Below, piece by piece: positions 1-5,832 of a stretch of DNA of 8,315 bases. The notes under the pieces were generated by a model. That model worked only from the letters and a program-made list of their open reading frames with translations. It searched no databases and was not told where the DNA came from. Each line of letters begins with the position of its first letter. Position 1 is the stretch's first letter. This DNA is from Alphaproteobacteria bacterium (GTDB lineage: Bacteria > Pseudomonadota > Alphaproteobacteria > Sphingomonadales > Sphingomonadaceae), in assembly GCA_020249025.1 (NCBI GenBank), contig JADCGM010000111.1, forward strand, positions 1-8,315, read 5' to 3'. A program made the translations under genes and the position numbers.

Positions 1-740
1 CGCGCCAGCGCGCCCAGCTCGTCGCCGCGTTCGGTCCCGGCGATGGCGACCCCCGCCTCGTTGGTGGCGAGCTTGTCGAGCGCGAGGATGAGCCCGTTGA
101 TCGGGGCCACCACCCGGCGCTGCACCCAGATGATGTGCCAGGCGAGAACGCCGAGGGCGACCGCCGCCAGCGCGAAGATGGCGATGGTGATGCGGCCGTA
201 GTCGTCGGCGACGCCGGCCGCGCCCTCGTCGGCGCGGGCGACGAGCGCCCGGCGGAACTGGACGGCCGCCGCCTCGACCGCCAGCGCGCGGTCCTGAACG
301 TCGGGCACAAGATCGAGCGCGCGCGCCGAATCGGTCTGCGCCAGCCGCACCAGCCGCTCCGCCGATGCGGCGAAGGCGGAATTGGCGCGCTCGACGGTGG
401 CGAGATCGTCCATCACCGCGCTCGGGAACGGCGCGGTCCCCGCAGCACGCGGCTCTCCGAAGCGCGACGTGCGCTCGCGCAGGTCGTTCCAGACGACGGC
501 GTCGACACGGTCGCCGCGCCCGACGGCCTGAACGGCGTCGAGCAGCCCGCTGCGCAGTTTCTGGAATTCGATGTCGGCGGCGATCTGGCGATTGAGTTCG
601 GCGGTGGCGGCGCCAATCTCGGCGCGGCTGGCGCCGATGGCCTGTCCGGCGTGAAGGACGCATCCGAGCGCAGCGGCCAGCAGCGCCACGGCAACCCATG
701 CGGTCAGCCGCATCCGCGCGGCGATCGACAAGCTGTTCAC
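1..740 (-). CDS. Membrane sensor/chemoreceptor-type protein with HAMP domain, N-terminal part (cut by window edge)
   Basis: The visible 246 codons have the layout of a transmembrane signal transducer. A short cytoplasmic start is followed by TM1 (about residues 13-33), a mostly helical periplasmic region (34-183), TM2 (about 184-206) and the start of a HAMP linker (207 on). The HAMP part shows VVAPINGLILAL and later RGDELGALAR, the usual P...L and DELG signature. The periplasmic part resembles a four-helix-bundle sensor, but I do not recognise a ligand class. The output domain lies outside the window, so it could be a methyl-accepting chemotaxis protein, histidine kinase or diguanylate cyclase. 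The start is a GTG at 740. A GGGGGA ribosome-binding site lies just upstream, and the frame closes at a stop near 813-815 with no other good start between. The gene lies 135 bp downstream of the dipeptidase on the same strand and probably has its own promoter. Confidence 0.8.
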   Translation of the reverse strand, partial: MNSLSIAARMRLTAWVAVALLAAALGCVLHAGQAIGASRAEIGAATAELNRQIAADIEFQKLRSGLLDAVQAVGRGDRVDAVVWNDLRERTSRFGEPRAAGTAPFPSAVMDDLATVERANSAFAASAERLVRLAQTDSARALDLVPDVQDRALAVEAAAVQFRRALVARADEGAAGVADDYGRITIAIFALAAVALGVLAWHIIWVQRRVVAPINGLILALDKLATNEAGVAIAGTERGDELGALA

Positions 741-756
741 GTGTCCCCCAAGTACC

Positions 757-773
757 GGAAATCCCGGATTTCC
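757..773. repeat. 7-bp perfect inverted repeat in the leader of the sensor gene
   Basis: GGAAATC, then CCG, then GATTTCC: perfect 7-bp arms around a 3-bp centre, ending 17 bp before the GTG start of the sensor gene and just upstream of its ribosome-binding site. It could be a small operator or a leader hairpin next to the Shine-Dalgarno sequence. It has no T-tract, so it is not a standard terminator for the upstream dipeptidase. Confidence 0.5.
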
Positions 774-875
774 AACGATCCCTCTCGTCGCACCGATTGG
801 TTGACGTAGCGTTTACACCCGTTACGCCCGCGCTCCAATCGCCCGTGCGTCACAAGGACGCGACAGCGGCGGCCT

Positions 876-2135
876 TCAACCTCCGATCCGGATATTGATG
901 GCCGGCTGGCTGGCCTGCCGCGCCGCCTCGGCCTCGACCGCGCGCATCACGCGCAGGACATTGTCGCCGGCAAGCCCGCGCAGTTCGGCATCGGTCCAGC
1001 CGCGCCGCGCCATCTCGGCCAGCAGCGCCGGAAAGGTCTCGACCCCTTCGAGGCCCGCCGGCGTGTCGGGAATGCCGTCGAAATCGGAGCCGATGCCGAC
1101 ATACGGCTTTCCGGCGATGCGGGCGATATGCTCGACGTGATCGGCGATCTGGGCGAGCGTCGCCTTGGGGCGCGGATTGGCCTTCACCCAGTCGGCGAGC
1201 ATCGCCGCCGCCCGCTCGGGCTGGCCGATGGCGATGCCGCCGAAGGGCGGGGAATCGAGCCGCACCTTTTCGGCGGCATAGGCGGCATCCCACTGGCGCA
1301 GCGCCTCCGAGGCATAGCCAGGCGCGAAATTCGCCATGACGACCCCGCCGTTCGTCGCGACCGTCTTCAAAACGTCGTCCGGCACGTTGCGCGGGTGATC
1401 GACGACCCCGCGCGCGCCCGAGTGCGAGAAGATGACGGGCGCGGTTGCGACCGCAAGCGCATCCCGCATCGCCTGGGGCGACACATGGCTGAGGTCGACG
1501 AGCATGCCGAGCCGGTTCATCTCGCGGACCACCGCGCGGCCCCTGTCGTTCAGCCCGCCGACCTTGGGCGCGGAGGTCGCGGAATCGGCCCAGCTCGTGC
1601 CCGTCGAATGGGTCAGCGTCATGTAGCGGACGCCGAGCGCGTGAAACTGGCGCAGCACGGCCAGCGAGTCGCCGATCTGGTGGCCGCCCTCGACCCCGAT
1701 CAGCGAGGCGATGCGGCCCGACCTCCGGACGCGCTCGACCTCCGCGGCCGTCGTCGCGATGGCGAGATCGCGCGGGTAGCGCGCGGCCATGCGCTTGACG
1801 ACGTCGATCTGTTCGAGCGTCGCCTGCACGGCGGCCCCGCCCTGAAGGCTGACCGGCACCCAGACCGACCAGAACTGCGCGCCGACGCCGCCCTTGCGCA
1901 GCCGGGCGATGTCGGTGTGCAGCGGATCGGCGAGCTTGTCGGTGCCGCTCGCGATGTCGATGAATGCGCCGCTGGCGTCGGTGCGCATGCGCAGCGCCCA
2001 GGGAAGATCGTTGTGGCCGTCGATGACCGGCGCGGTCGCGACGATCCGGGCGACGCGGGCGGCGATCGCGGCCTCGTCGGCAGCGGCGGCCGGTGCGGCG
2101 ATGAGAATGGCGGCAAGCAGCGCGGCGCGGCGCAT
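876..2135 (-). CDS. Exported membrane-dipeptidase-like enzyme, peptidase family M19
   Basis: This 419-residue protein matches the renal dipeptidase (M19, amidohydrolase fold) family, zinc enzymes that cleave dipeptides, in some members including D-amino-acid or beta-lactam-like substrates. Residues 1-19 form a Sec signal peptide ending AAAA/D, so the enzyme is probably periplasmic; there is no lipobox. The metal site is intact: H41 and D43 in VIDGHNDLPW, bridging E149 in IGVEGGHQ, H217 in VDLSHVS, H238 in IFSHSGARG and D351 in GIGSDFDG. H176 in LTLTH... (seen as YMTLTH) and R249 match the substrate-binding His and Arg of human DPEP1 with identical spacing (27 residues after the bridging Glu; 11 after the second His). 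Compared with DPEP1, about 44 extra residues lie between H238 and D351. The ATG at 2135 has an AGGGGGA ribosome-binding site upstream. It is transcribed divergently from mgtE. The family call is firm; the substrate is not shown. Confidence 0.93.
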   Translation of the reverse strand: MRRAALLAAILIAAPAAAADEAAIAARVARIVATAPVIDGHNDLPWALRMRTDASGAFIDIASGTDKLADPLHTDIARLRKGGVGAQFWSVWVPVSLQGGAAVQATLEQIDVVKRMAARYPRDLAIATTAAEVERVRRSGRIASLIGVEGGHQIGDSLAVLRQFHALGVRYMTLTHSTGTSWADSATSAPKVGGLNDRGRAVVREMNRLGMLVDLSHVSPQAMRDALAVATAPVIFSHSGARGVVDHPRNVPDDVLKTVATNGGVVMANFAPGYASEALRQWDAAYAAEKVRLDSPPFGGIAIGQPERAAAMLADWVKANPRPKATLAQIADHVEHIARIAGKPYVGIGSDFDGIPDTPAGLEGVETFPALLAEMARRGWTDAELRGLAGDNVLRVMRAVEAEAARQASQPAINIRIGG

Positions 2136-2160
2136 CGATCGATCCCCCTGATCCAGAACC

Positions 2161-2201
2161 GCGCCAGCTTAGCGCGGCGGGCGCGCAATCCAAGCTGGCG
2201 C
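2161..2201. repeat. Nested inverted repeat in the dipeptidase/mgtE divergent region
   Basis: GCGCCAGCTT (2161-2170) and AAGCTGGCGC (2192-2201) are perfect 10-bp inverted arms. Inside them, GCGCG (2172-2176) and CGCGC (2182-2186) form a second 5-bp stem around a 5-nt loop. The element fills much of the 95-bp gap between two divergent starts, so it may be an operator or a structured 5' leader. A weak minus-strand promoter candidate for the dipeptidase (TTGGAT, 16 bp, TAAGCT) lies across it. There is no T-tract, which argues against a terminator. Confidence 0.6.
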
Positions 2202-2223
2202 CCGCGGCGCGTGCGGGTTAAGC
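2195..2223 (+). promoter_or_regulatory. Tentative mgtE promoter, possibly leaderless
   Basis: The mgtE ATG at 2231 has no recognisable Shine-Dalgarno sequence. TTAAGC (2218-2223) is a poor -10 match but sits 7 bp before the ATG. CTGGCG (2195-2200), 17 bp further up, is a poor -35. This spacing would place the transcription start at or next to the ATG. Both boxes match the consensus at only about half of positions, so this is a suggestion only. Confidence 0.2.
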
Positions 2224-2230
2224 GCGCGGC

Positions 2231-3646
2231 ATGGCGGAGGCGGAGAACCGAATTCCGCCGGAGACCGAGCTGCCCCCGGCCGTCGAGGTGCTGGAGGACG
2301 ACCGGCTGACCGGCGATTTCGTCGACGAGGTGCGCGACGCCCTCGCCGCGGGCGACGCCGCGCGCGTCCGCGAGCTCGTCGATCCGCTCCATCCGGCCGA
2401 TATTGCCGATCTCGTCGAGCAGGTGCCCGAGGGCGAACGCCAGGCGCTAGCCGTCGCACTCGGCGATCTGCTCGACGCCGACGTGCTTGCCGAGATGAAC
2501 GATTGGGTCCGCGACGACCTTATCGACGAACTCGAGCCGCAACAGGTCGCCGACGTCGTCCAGCAGATGGAGACCGACGACGCGGTCGCCATCATCGAGG
2601 AGCTCGACGCGGAGGATCAGCGCGAGGTTCTGCGCTCGCTCCCCGCCGACGACCGCGCCGCCATCGAAGAGGCGCTGTCCTATCCGGAGGAATCCGCAGG
2701 CCGCCTCATGCAGCGCGACGTCGTCGCGGTGCCCGAGCACTGGACGATCGGCAAGGTCATCGATTTCGTCCGCGCGCAGGACGAACTGCCGACCGACTTC
2801 TGGGAGGTGTTCGTCGTCGATCCGCTGCACCGGCCGGTCGGCACCATGCGGCTGAGCCATGTGCTGCGGACCAAGCGCGACGTGCCCGTCGCCGACATCA
2901 TGCAGCGCGAGCAGACGCTGATCCCGGTCGAGATGGACCAGGAAGACGTGGCGCTGCGCTTCCAGAAATATGCGCTGATCTCGGCGGCCGTCGTCGATCC
3001 CGCCGGGCGGCTGGTCGGCATGATCACCGTCGACGACGTCGTCCACATCATCCAGGAAGAGGCGGGCGAGGACATTCTCGCGCTGTCGAACGCCGGCGAA
3101 GGCGACATCAACGAGCCGGTGCGCGACACCTATTGGCAGCGCGTGCGCTGGCTCGCCGCCAATCTGCTGACCGCGCTCGTCGGCGCGTCGATCATCGGCG
3201 CGTTCGGCGGGACCATCGAGCATATGGTCGTGCTCGCCTCGCTGATGCCGATCGTGGCAGGCGTCGGCGGCAACGCCGGCACCCAGACGATGGCGGTCGC
3301 GGTGCGCGCCATCGCCACCAACCAGCTCACCGAATCGAACACCCGCCGCACCATCTGGCGCGAGATCCGGGTGGCGCTGATGAACGGCGCGACGATCGCG
3401 GCGCTGCTCGGCGTCGGCGTCGCGGTGATCCTCGGGGACCCCGACCTGGGCGGTGTCGTGGCCGCTGCGATGATGGCGAACATCGTCATCGCAGGGCTTG
3501 CCGGCGTGCTGGTGCCGGTGACGCTCGATCGCATGGGGATCGACCCGGCGGTGGCGTCGTCGGTGTTCCTGACGATGACCACCGATTCGATGGGCTTCTT
3601 CCTGCTGCTCGGGCTGGCGACAGCCACCGGGATCGCCACCGGCTGA
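2231..3646 (+). CDS. mgtE: Magnesium transporter MgtE
   Basis: This 471-residue protein has the full MgtE architecture of a homodimeric, Mg2+-gated inner-membrane Mg2+ channel. An acidic alpha-helical N domain (about 25-155) senses Mg2+. Two CBS domains follow (about 160-215 and 222-277, each with V.D..G/R.VG.. elements), then a connecting helix and five membrane helices (about 307-327, 332-354, 380-402, 407-431, 440-468). The channel signature GVGGNAGTQT (345-353) and the TTDSMGF motif (450-456) are both present; D452 is the pore aspartate expected to coordinate Mg2+. Length is typical of the family. In this family high internal Mg2+ closes the channel through the N and CBS domains. The upstream region lacks a clear ribosome-binding site. 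The DUF1489 gene begins 7 bp after the stop, suggesting co-transcription. I see no riboswitch resembling the Firmicutes M-box. Confidence 0.95.
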   Translation: MAEAENRIPPETELPPAVEVLEDDRLTGDFVDEVRDALAAGDAARVRELVDPLHPADIADLVEQVPEGERQALAVALGDLLDADVLAEMNDWVRDDLIDELEPQQVADVVQQMETDDAVAIIEELDAEDQREVLRSLPADDRAAIEEALSYPEESAGRLMQRDVVAVPEHWTIGKVIDFVRAQDELPTDFWEVFVVDPLHRPVGTMRLSHVLRTKRDVPVADIMQREQTLIPVEMDQEDVALRFQKYALISAAVVDPAGRLVGMITVDDVVHIIQEEAGEDILALSNAGEGDINEPVRDTYWQRVRWLAANLLTALVGASIIGAFGGTIEHMVVLASLMPIVAGVGGNAGTQTMAVAVRAIATNQLTESNTRRTIWREIRVALMNGATIAALLGVGVAVILGDPDLGGVVAAAMMANIVIAGLAGVLVPVTLDRMGIDPAVASSVFLTMTTDSMGFFLLLGLATATGIATG

Positions 3647-3653
3647 CGCGCGC

Positions 3654-4064
3654 ATGCGGCTTCACATGACCAAGGTCGCGGTCGGGTGCCGGAGCCTCGA
3701 CCATCTGCGGACGCGCCAGGCGGCGCGGATCGAGGAGGGCGACTGCGTGTGCTGGACGCGCTTTCTGCCCAAGCGCGCGGCCGAGCTGGTGGGCGGCTCC
3801 CTCTACTGGATCGTCAAGCACACGCTCGTCGGGCGGCAGGAGATCCTTGGCTTCGACGAGGTCGAGACCGACCGCGGGACATATTGCCGGATTCGGCTCG
3901 CGCCGGCGGTGGTGCCGGTGCTGGCGCAGCCGCTGCGCGCGCATCAGGGCTGGCGCTATCTCGAACCCGCCGCTGCCCCGCCCGACCTCGATGCGGTTGG
4001 CGGCGACGTCGGCGAGCTTCCGGCCCCGATGCTGCGCGAGCTGCGGTCGCTCTATCTCGTCTGA
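3654..4064 (+). CDS. DUF1489 family protein
   Basis: This 136-residue protein has the conserved blocks of the DUF1489 family of unknown function, found in Alphaproteobacteria: an N-terminal LHMTKVAVG, TRFLPKR (35-41), GGSLYWIVK (47-55) followed by GRQEILGF, and HQGWRYL (97-103). There is no signal peptide or membrane helix, so it is predicted cytoplasmic. I chose the ATG at 3654 because family members typically start a few residues before the L-T-K-VAVG block; a second ATG at 3666 is possible. It begins 7 bp after mgtE and is probably translated from the same message. Its stop is 4 bp from the stop of the convergent GIN-domain gene and lies inside a hairpin. The biochemical role is unknown; a link to magnesium handling rests only on gene order. 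Confidence 0.88.
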   Translation: MRLHMTKVAVGCRSLDHLRTRQAARIEEGDCVCWTRFLPKRAAELVGGSLYWIVKHTLVGRQEILGFDEVETDRGTYCRIRLAPAVVPVLAQPLRAHQGWRYLEPAAAPPDLDAVGGDVGELPAPMLRELRSLYLV

Positions 4065-4082
4065 CGGCTCAGCCGCAGACGA
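4057..4082. repeat. Hairpin containing both stop codons of a convergent gene pair
   Basis: TCGTCTG (4057-4063) pairs with CAGACGA (4076-4082), and CGGCT (4065-4069) pairs with AGCCG (4071-4075). A single unpaired A lies at 4064. The plus-strand stop TGA (4062-4064) and the minus-strand stop (4069-4071) are both inside. The stem is GC-rich and can form in either transcript. No T-run follows on either side, so it is not a textbook intrinsic terminator, but it may be a bidirectional 3'-end structure. Confidence 0.6.
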
Positions 4083-4758
4083 CGTCGCCGCTGCCGACCT
4101 TCGACACCTTGCACTTGGCGCCGCCCGCGACCCGCACGTCGCCCGAGCCGGCCACCGACACGGTGCCGGACTTCGTCGCGAAGCCCGAAACATTGCCGGA
4201 GCCGGCCACCTTGGCGGTGATCGTCTCGCACTTGAGATCGGGCATGGTGACGTCGCCCGAGCCGGCCACCGACACCGCGACGCTGGTGCACTTGCCGACC
4301 GCCGCGACATTGCCCGAGCCGGCGACGCTGACGCCGACGGCGCCGGCGTTGACGTTCGCGACCGTCAGGTCGCCCGATCCGGCCACGCGCAGCTTGGCGT
4401 CCGCGCCGCTGAGGCGATCGATGCGCATGTCGCCCGATCCGGCGAGCGCCGCGCCGGTGATCGCGGGCGCGGTGACATAGACGCGGACCTTGTCCATGTC
4501 GCTGTCGCCCCAACCCCAGGCGCGCGACTTGGTGCCGATCTTCAGCGTGCGGTCCTCGACCTTGATCTCGAGCCGGTCGAGCGCCGTCTCATCCCCCTCG
4601 GCGCGGACCGAAACGCCCTTGCCGGTGGTGACGATGACGTCGAACGAGCCGGCGGAGGCGACCTTCTCGAACCCGGTCACGGTGAAGCTGCGCGTCGCGG
4701 CCCACGCCGGGACGGCGACGGCGGCGGCTCCGCAAAGCGCGATGACGAGTTTACGCAT
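4069..4758 (-). CDS. Exported GIN-domain (DUF2807) beta-helix protein
   Basis: This 229-residue protein starts with a Sec signal peptide (1-20, ending AWA/A), then a region with F.KV...GSFDV.V (about 30-44), typical of putative auto-transporter adhesin / head GIN-domain proteins (DUF2807). From about residue 105 it is built of repeats starting [VL]AGSG[DN] at 106, 126, 146, 165, 185 and 203, with a last VGSGD at 221. This 18-20-residue period is expected for coils of a right-handed beta-helix. Cysteines at 157, 177, 216 and 228 fall in late coils and could form disulfides. The function of the family is unsettled; it is probably envelope-associated or secreted. I start it at the ATG at 4758, with AAGGGA 7 nt upstream (4766-4771). 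The frame runs further upstream, but that part overlaps the divergent small gene and lacks a signal peptide. Confidence 0.88.
   Translation of the reverse strand: MRKLVIALCGAAAVAVPAWAATRSFTVTGFEKVASAGSFDVIVTTGKGVSVRAEGDETALDRLEIKVEDRTLKIGTKSRAWGWGDSDMDKVRVYVTAPAITGAALAGSGDMRIDRLSGADAKLRVAGSGDLTVANVNAGAVGVSVAGSGNVAAVGKCTSVAVSVAGSGDVTMPDLKCETITAKVAGSGNVSGFATKSGTVSVAGSGDVRVAGGAKCKVSKVGSGDVVCG
4135..4450 (-). repeat. Imperfect tandem repeat encoding AGSG coils
   Basis: Six copies of a unit containing GCC(C/G)GA(G/T)CCGG start at 4141, 4195, 4255, 4312, 4372 and 4432, a period of 54-60 bp. They encode the AGSG[DN] turns of the GIN-domain protein. Conservation is strongest at the turn; the rest of each unit has diverged. 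This looks like old internal duplication under structural constraint rather than a recently expanded microsatellite. Confidence 0.8.
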
Positions 4759-4777
4759 GTGAGGATCCCTTGGCTGC

Positions 4778-4799
4778 TGTGTTACTGAACTAAAACACA
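4778..4799. promoter_or_regulatory. Inverted repeat TGTGTT-N10-AACACA, candidate operator
   Basis: Perfect 6-bp arms are separated by 10 bp in the AT-richer part of the divergent gap between the GIN-domain gene and the small secreted protein gene. The half-site spacing (centres 16 bp apart) suits a dimeric helix-turn-helix regulator on roughly one and a half helical turns. It covers the predicted -10 box of the GIN-domain gene, as a repressor site would. No regulator gene lies in the window to pair with it. Confidence 0.4.
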
Positions 4800-4817
4800 T
4801 CGATCCCGGGATGTCGA
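4789..4817 (-). promoter_or_regulatory. Predicted promoter of the GIN-domain gene
   Basis: On the minus strand, TCGACA (4812-4817; 5 of 6 matches to TTGACA) is followed after 17 bp by TTTAGT (4789-4794; 4 of 6 matches to TATAAT). Spacing is optimal for a housekeeping sigma factor. It would give a leader of roughly 25 nt before the ATG at 4758. Confidence 0.45.
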
Positions 4818-4832
4818 GAGGCAGATTGGAAT

Positions 4833-4838
4833 GGGGAG
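4833..4838 (+). promoter_or_regulatory. Ribosome-binding site that decides the start of the small secreted protein
   Basis: GGGGAG lies 7 nt before the ATG at 4846. An earlier in-frame ATG at 4831 overlaps this site and has no ribosome-binding site of its own, so 4846 is the better start. It also places the positively charged signal-peptide start directly at the N terminus. Confidence 0.6.
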
Positions 4839-4845
4839 ACAAGCG

Positions 4846-5097
4846 ATGACGAAAGCCGCACTTGCCGTGACCGCCGCGCTGATCAGCGCGGCCGCCGTTC
4901 AGACCCTGCAGCCGGTCCGGGCGCAGAGCGCGGGGCAACCCGCGCCGTTCGCGGTCGCGGCGACGACCGTCGGGAGCACGAGCCATGCCTGGATCGTCGA
5001 CGCCGGGACGCGCAGCATCGTCCACTGCCGCGCCGACAATGCGGCGACGCGGGCGTGCGAGGCGATGCCCCTGCCCGGCCCGGTCGCGCGCCGCTAG
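4846..5097 (+). CDS. Small secreted protein of unknown function
   Basis: This 83-residue product begins with a clear signal peptide: MTK, a hydrophobic AALAVTAALISAAAV core, and a likely cleavage site after VRA at residue 26. The mature part is only about 57 residues. It contains HAWIVDAGTRSIVHCRAD and two cysteines (C61, C71) that could form a disulfide, and ends with a proline- and arginine-rich tail. I do not recognise a named family. The WIVDAGTRSIVHC segment looks like one or two beta strands of a small folded unit. It is divergent from the GIN-domain gene and converges on gpmA with a 3-bp gap. Codon use looks like its neighbours. The signal peptide, ribosome-binding site and tight packing support a real gene. 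Confidence 0.7.
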   Translation: MTKAALAVTAALISAAAVQTLQPVRAQSAGQPAPFAVAATTVGSTSHAWIVDAGTRSIVHCRADNAATRACEAMPLPGPVARR

Positions 5098-5107
5098 GGC
5101 CTAGCGG
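5091..5107. repeat. 17-bp palindrome spanning the two opposing stop codons
   Basis: CCGCTAGG, G, CCTAGCGG: 8-bp perfect arms about one central base, realistically a 7-bp RNA stem with a GGC loop. It contains the TAG of the small secreted protein (5095-5097) and the TAG of gpmA (5101-5103 on the minus strand). Both genes end in CGC TAG, which creates the symmetry. No T-run follows. Confidence 0.6.
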
Positions 5108-5787
5108 TCCTTGAGATAGTAGCGCTCGACCTCCTTGAGGTCGGCGTCGAGCTGGTAGACCAGCGGCTGGCCGGTCGGGATCTCGAGCAGCGGAATCTCG
5201 CTGTCGGACAGGCCCGAGAGGTGCTTGACGAGCGCCCGCAGCGAATTGCCGTGCGCCGAGATCAGCACCCGCTTGCCGGTGCGCAGCTCGGGCGCGATCC
5301 GCGCCTCGAAATAGGGCAGCACACGCGCGATCGTGTCCTTGAGGCTTTCGGTCGCCGGCACGGCGATGCCGGCATAGCGGCGGTCGGCCGACAGATCGAA
5401 GGGGCTGCCAGCCTCCAGCGGCGGCGGCGGGATGTCGAAGGAGCGGCGCCAGATCTTCACCTGCTCCTCGCCGACCTTGGCCACCGTCTCGGCCTTGTTG
5501 AGGCCGGTGAGCCCGCCATAGTGGCGCTCGTTCAGCCGCCAGTCCTTCTCGACCGGAAGCCAGAGGCGGCCCATCGCCTCCAGCGCAAGGTTCAGCGTCT
5601 TGATCGCCCGGGTCTGGAAGCTCGTGAAGCACTGATCGAAATCATGCCCCTTGGCGGCGAGCAGTTCGCCCGCCGCCTTCGCCTCGGCCGCGCCGACCTC
5701 GGTGACGTCGACGTCCCACCAGCCGGTGAAGCGGTTCTCGAGGTTCCAGGCCGACTGGCCGTGGCGGAGCAGGACGAGCGTGGGCAT
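5101..5787 (-). CDS. gpmA: 2,3-bisphosphoglycerate-dependent phosphoglycerate mutase
   Basis: This 228-residue cytoplasmic glycolytic/gluconeogenic enzyme interconverts 3- and 2-phosphoglycerate through a phosphohistidine intermediate. The signature LVLLRHGQSAWN is at the N terminus, with catalytic H9 and R8; R60, E87 in RLNERHYGGLTGLNKAE, and the second active-site histidine H179 in ISAHGNSLR are all present. Length fits the shorter alphaproteobacterial form. The ATG at 5787 has AAAGGA about 6 nt upstream. It is the last gene of the minus-strand cluster, 45 bp after the carboxypeptidase, and it converges on the small secreted protein gene. Nothing suggests loss of activity. Confidence 0.96.
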   Translation of the reverse strand: MPTLVLLRHGQSAWNLENRFTGWWDVDVTEVGAAEAKAAGELLAAKGHDFDQCFTSFQTRAIKTLNLALEAMGRLWLPVEKDWRLNERHYGGLTGLNKAETVAKVGEEQVKIWRRSFDIPPPPLEAGSPFDLSADRRYAGIAVPATESLKDTIARVLPYFEARIAPELRTGKRVLISAHGNSLRALVKHLSGLSDSEIPLLEIPTGQPLVYQLDADLKEVERYYLKDR

Positions 5788-5803
5788 GCGATTCCTTTCG
5801 CAA

Positions 5804-5817
5804 TCCCTGATGAGGGA
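5804..5817. repeat. Short hairpin upstream of the gpmA ribosome-binding site
   Basis: TCCCT, GATG, AGGGA: a 5-bp stem with a 4-nt loop in the 45-bp gap between the carboxypeptidase stop and the gpmA start. It may be a weak processing or attenuation hairpin. A stem this short arises by chance quite often. Confidence 0.25.
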
Positions 5818-5832
5818 CGGTCGCGGCGGGGC

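Noticed and set aside
847..861. GCGTC-ACAAG-GACGC hairpin downstream of the dipeptidase as a terminator
   Set aside because: The stem is only 5 bp and has no following T-run on the minus strand. It is weak and common by chance at this GC content.
1128..2309. Long plus-strand open frame of 393 codons opposite the dipeptidase
   Set aside because: It is the antisense of a clear M19 dipeptidase with all metal ligands. Its product is rich in Arg, Asp and Gly with no family signature, as expected from high-GC shadow frames.
2447..3655. Long minus-strand open frame of 402 codons opposite mgtE
   Set aside because: mgtE is unambiguous on the other strand. The antisense product is a histidine- and arginine-rich shadow without motifs.
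4759..5025. N-terminal extension of the GIN-domain gene
   Set aside because: The open frame continues upstream, but it would overlap the divergent small secreted protein gene, bury the signal peptide inside the protein and ignore the good ribosome-binding site at 4766-4771.
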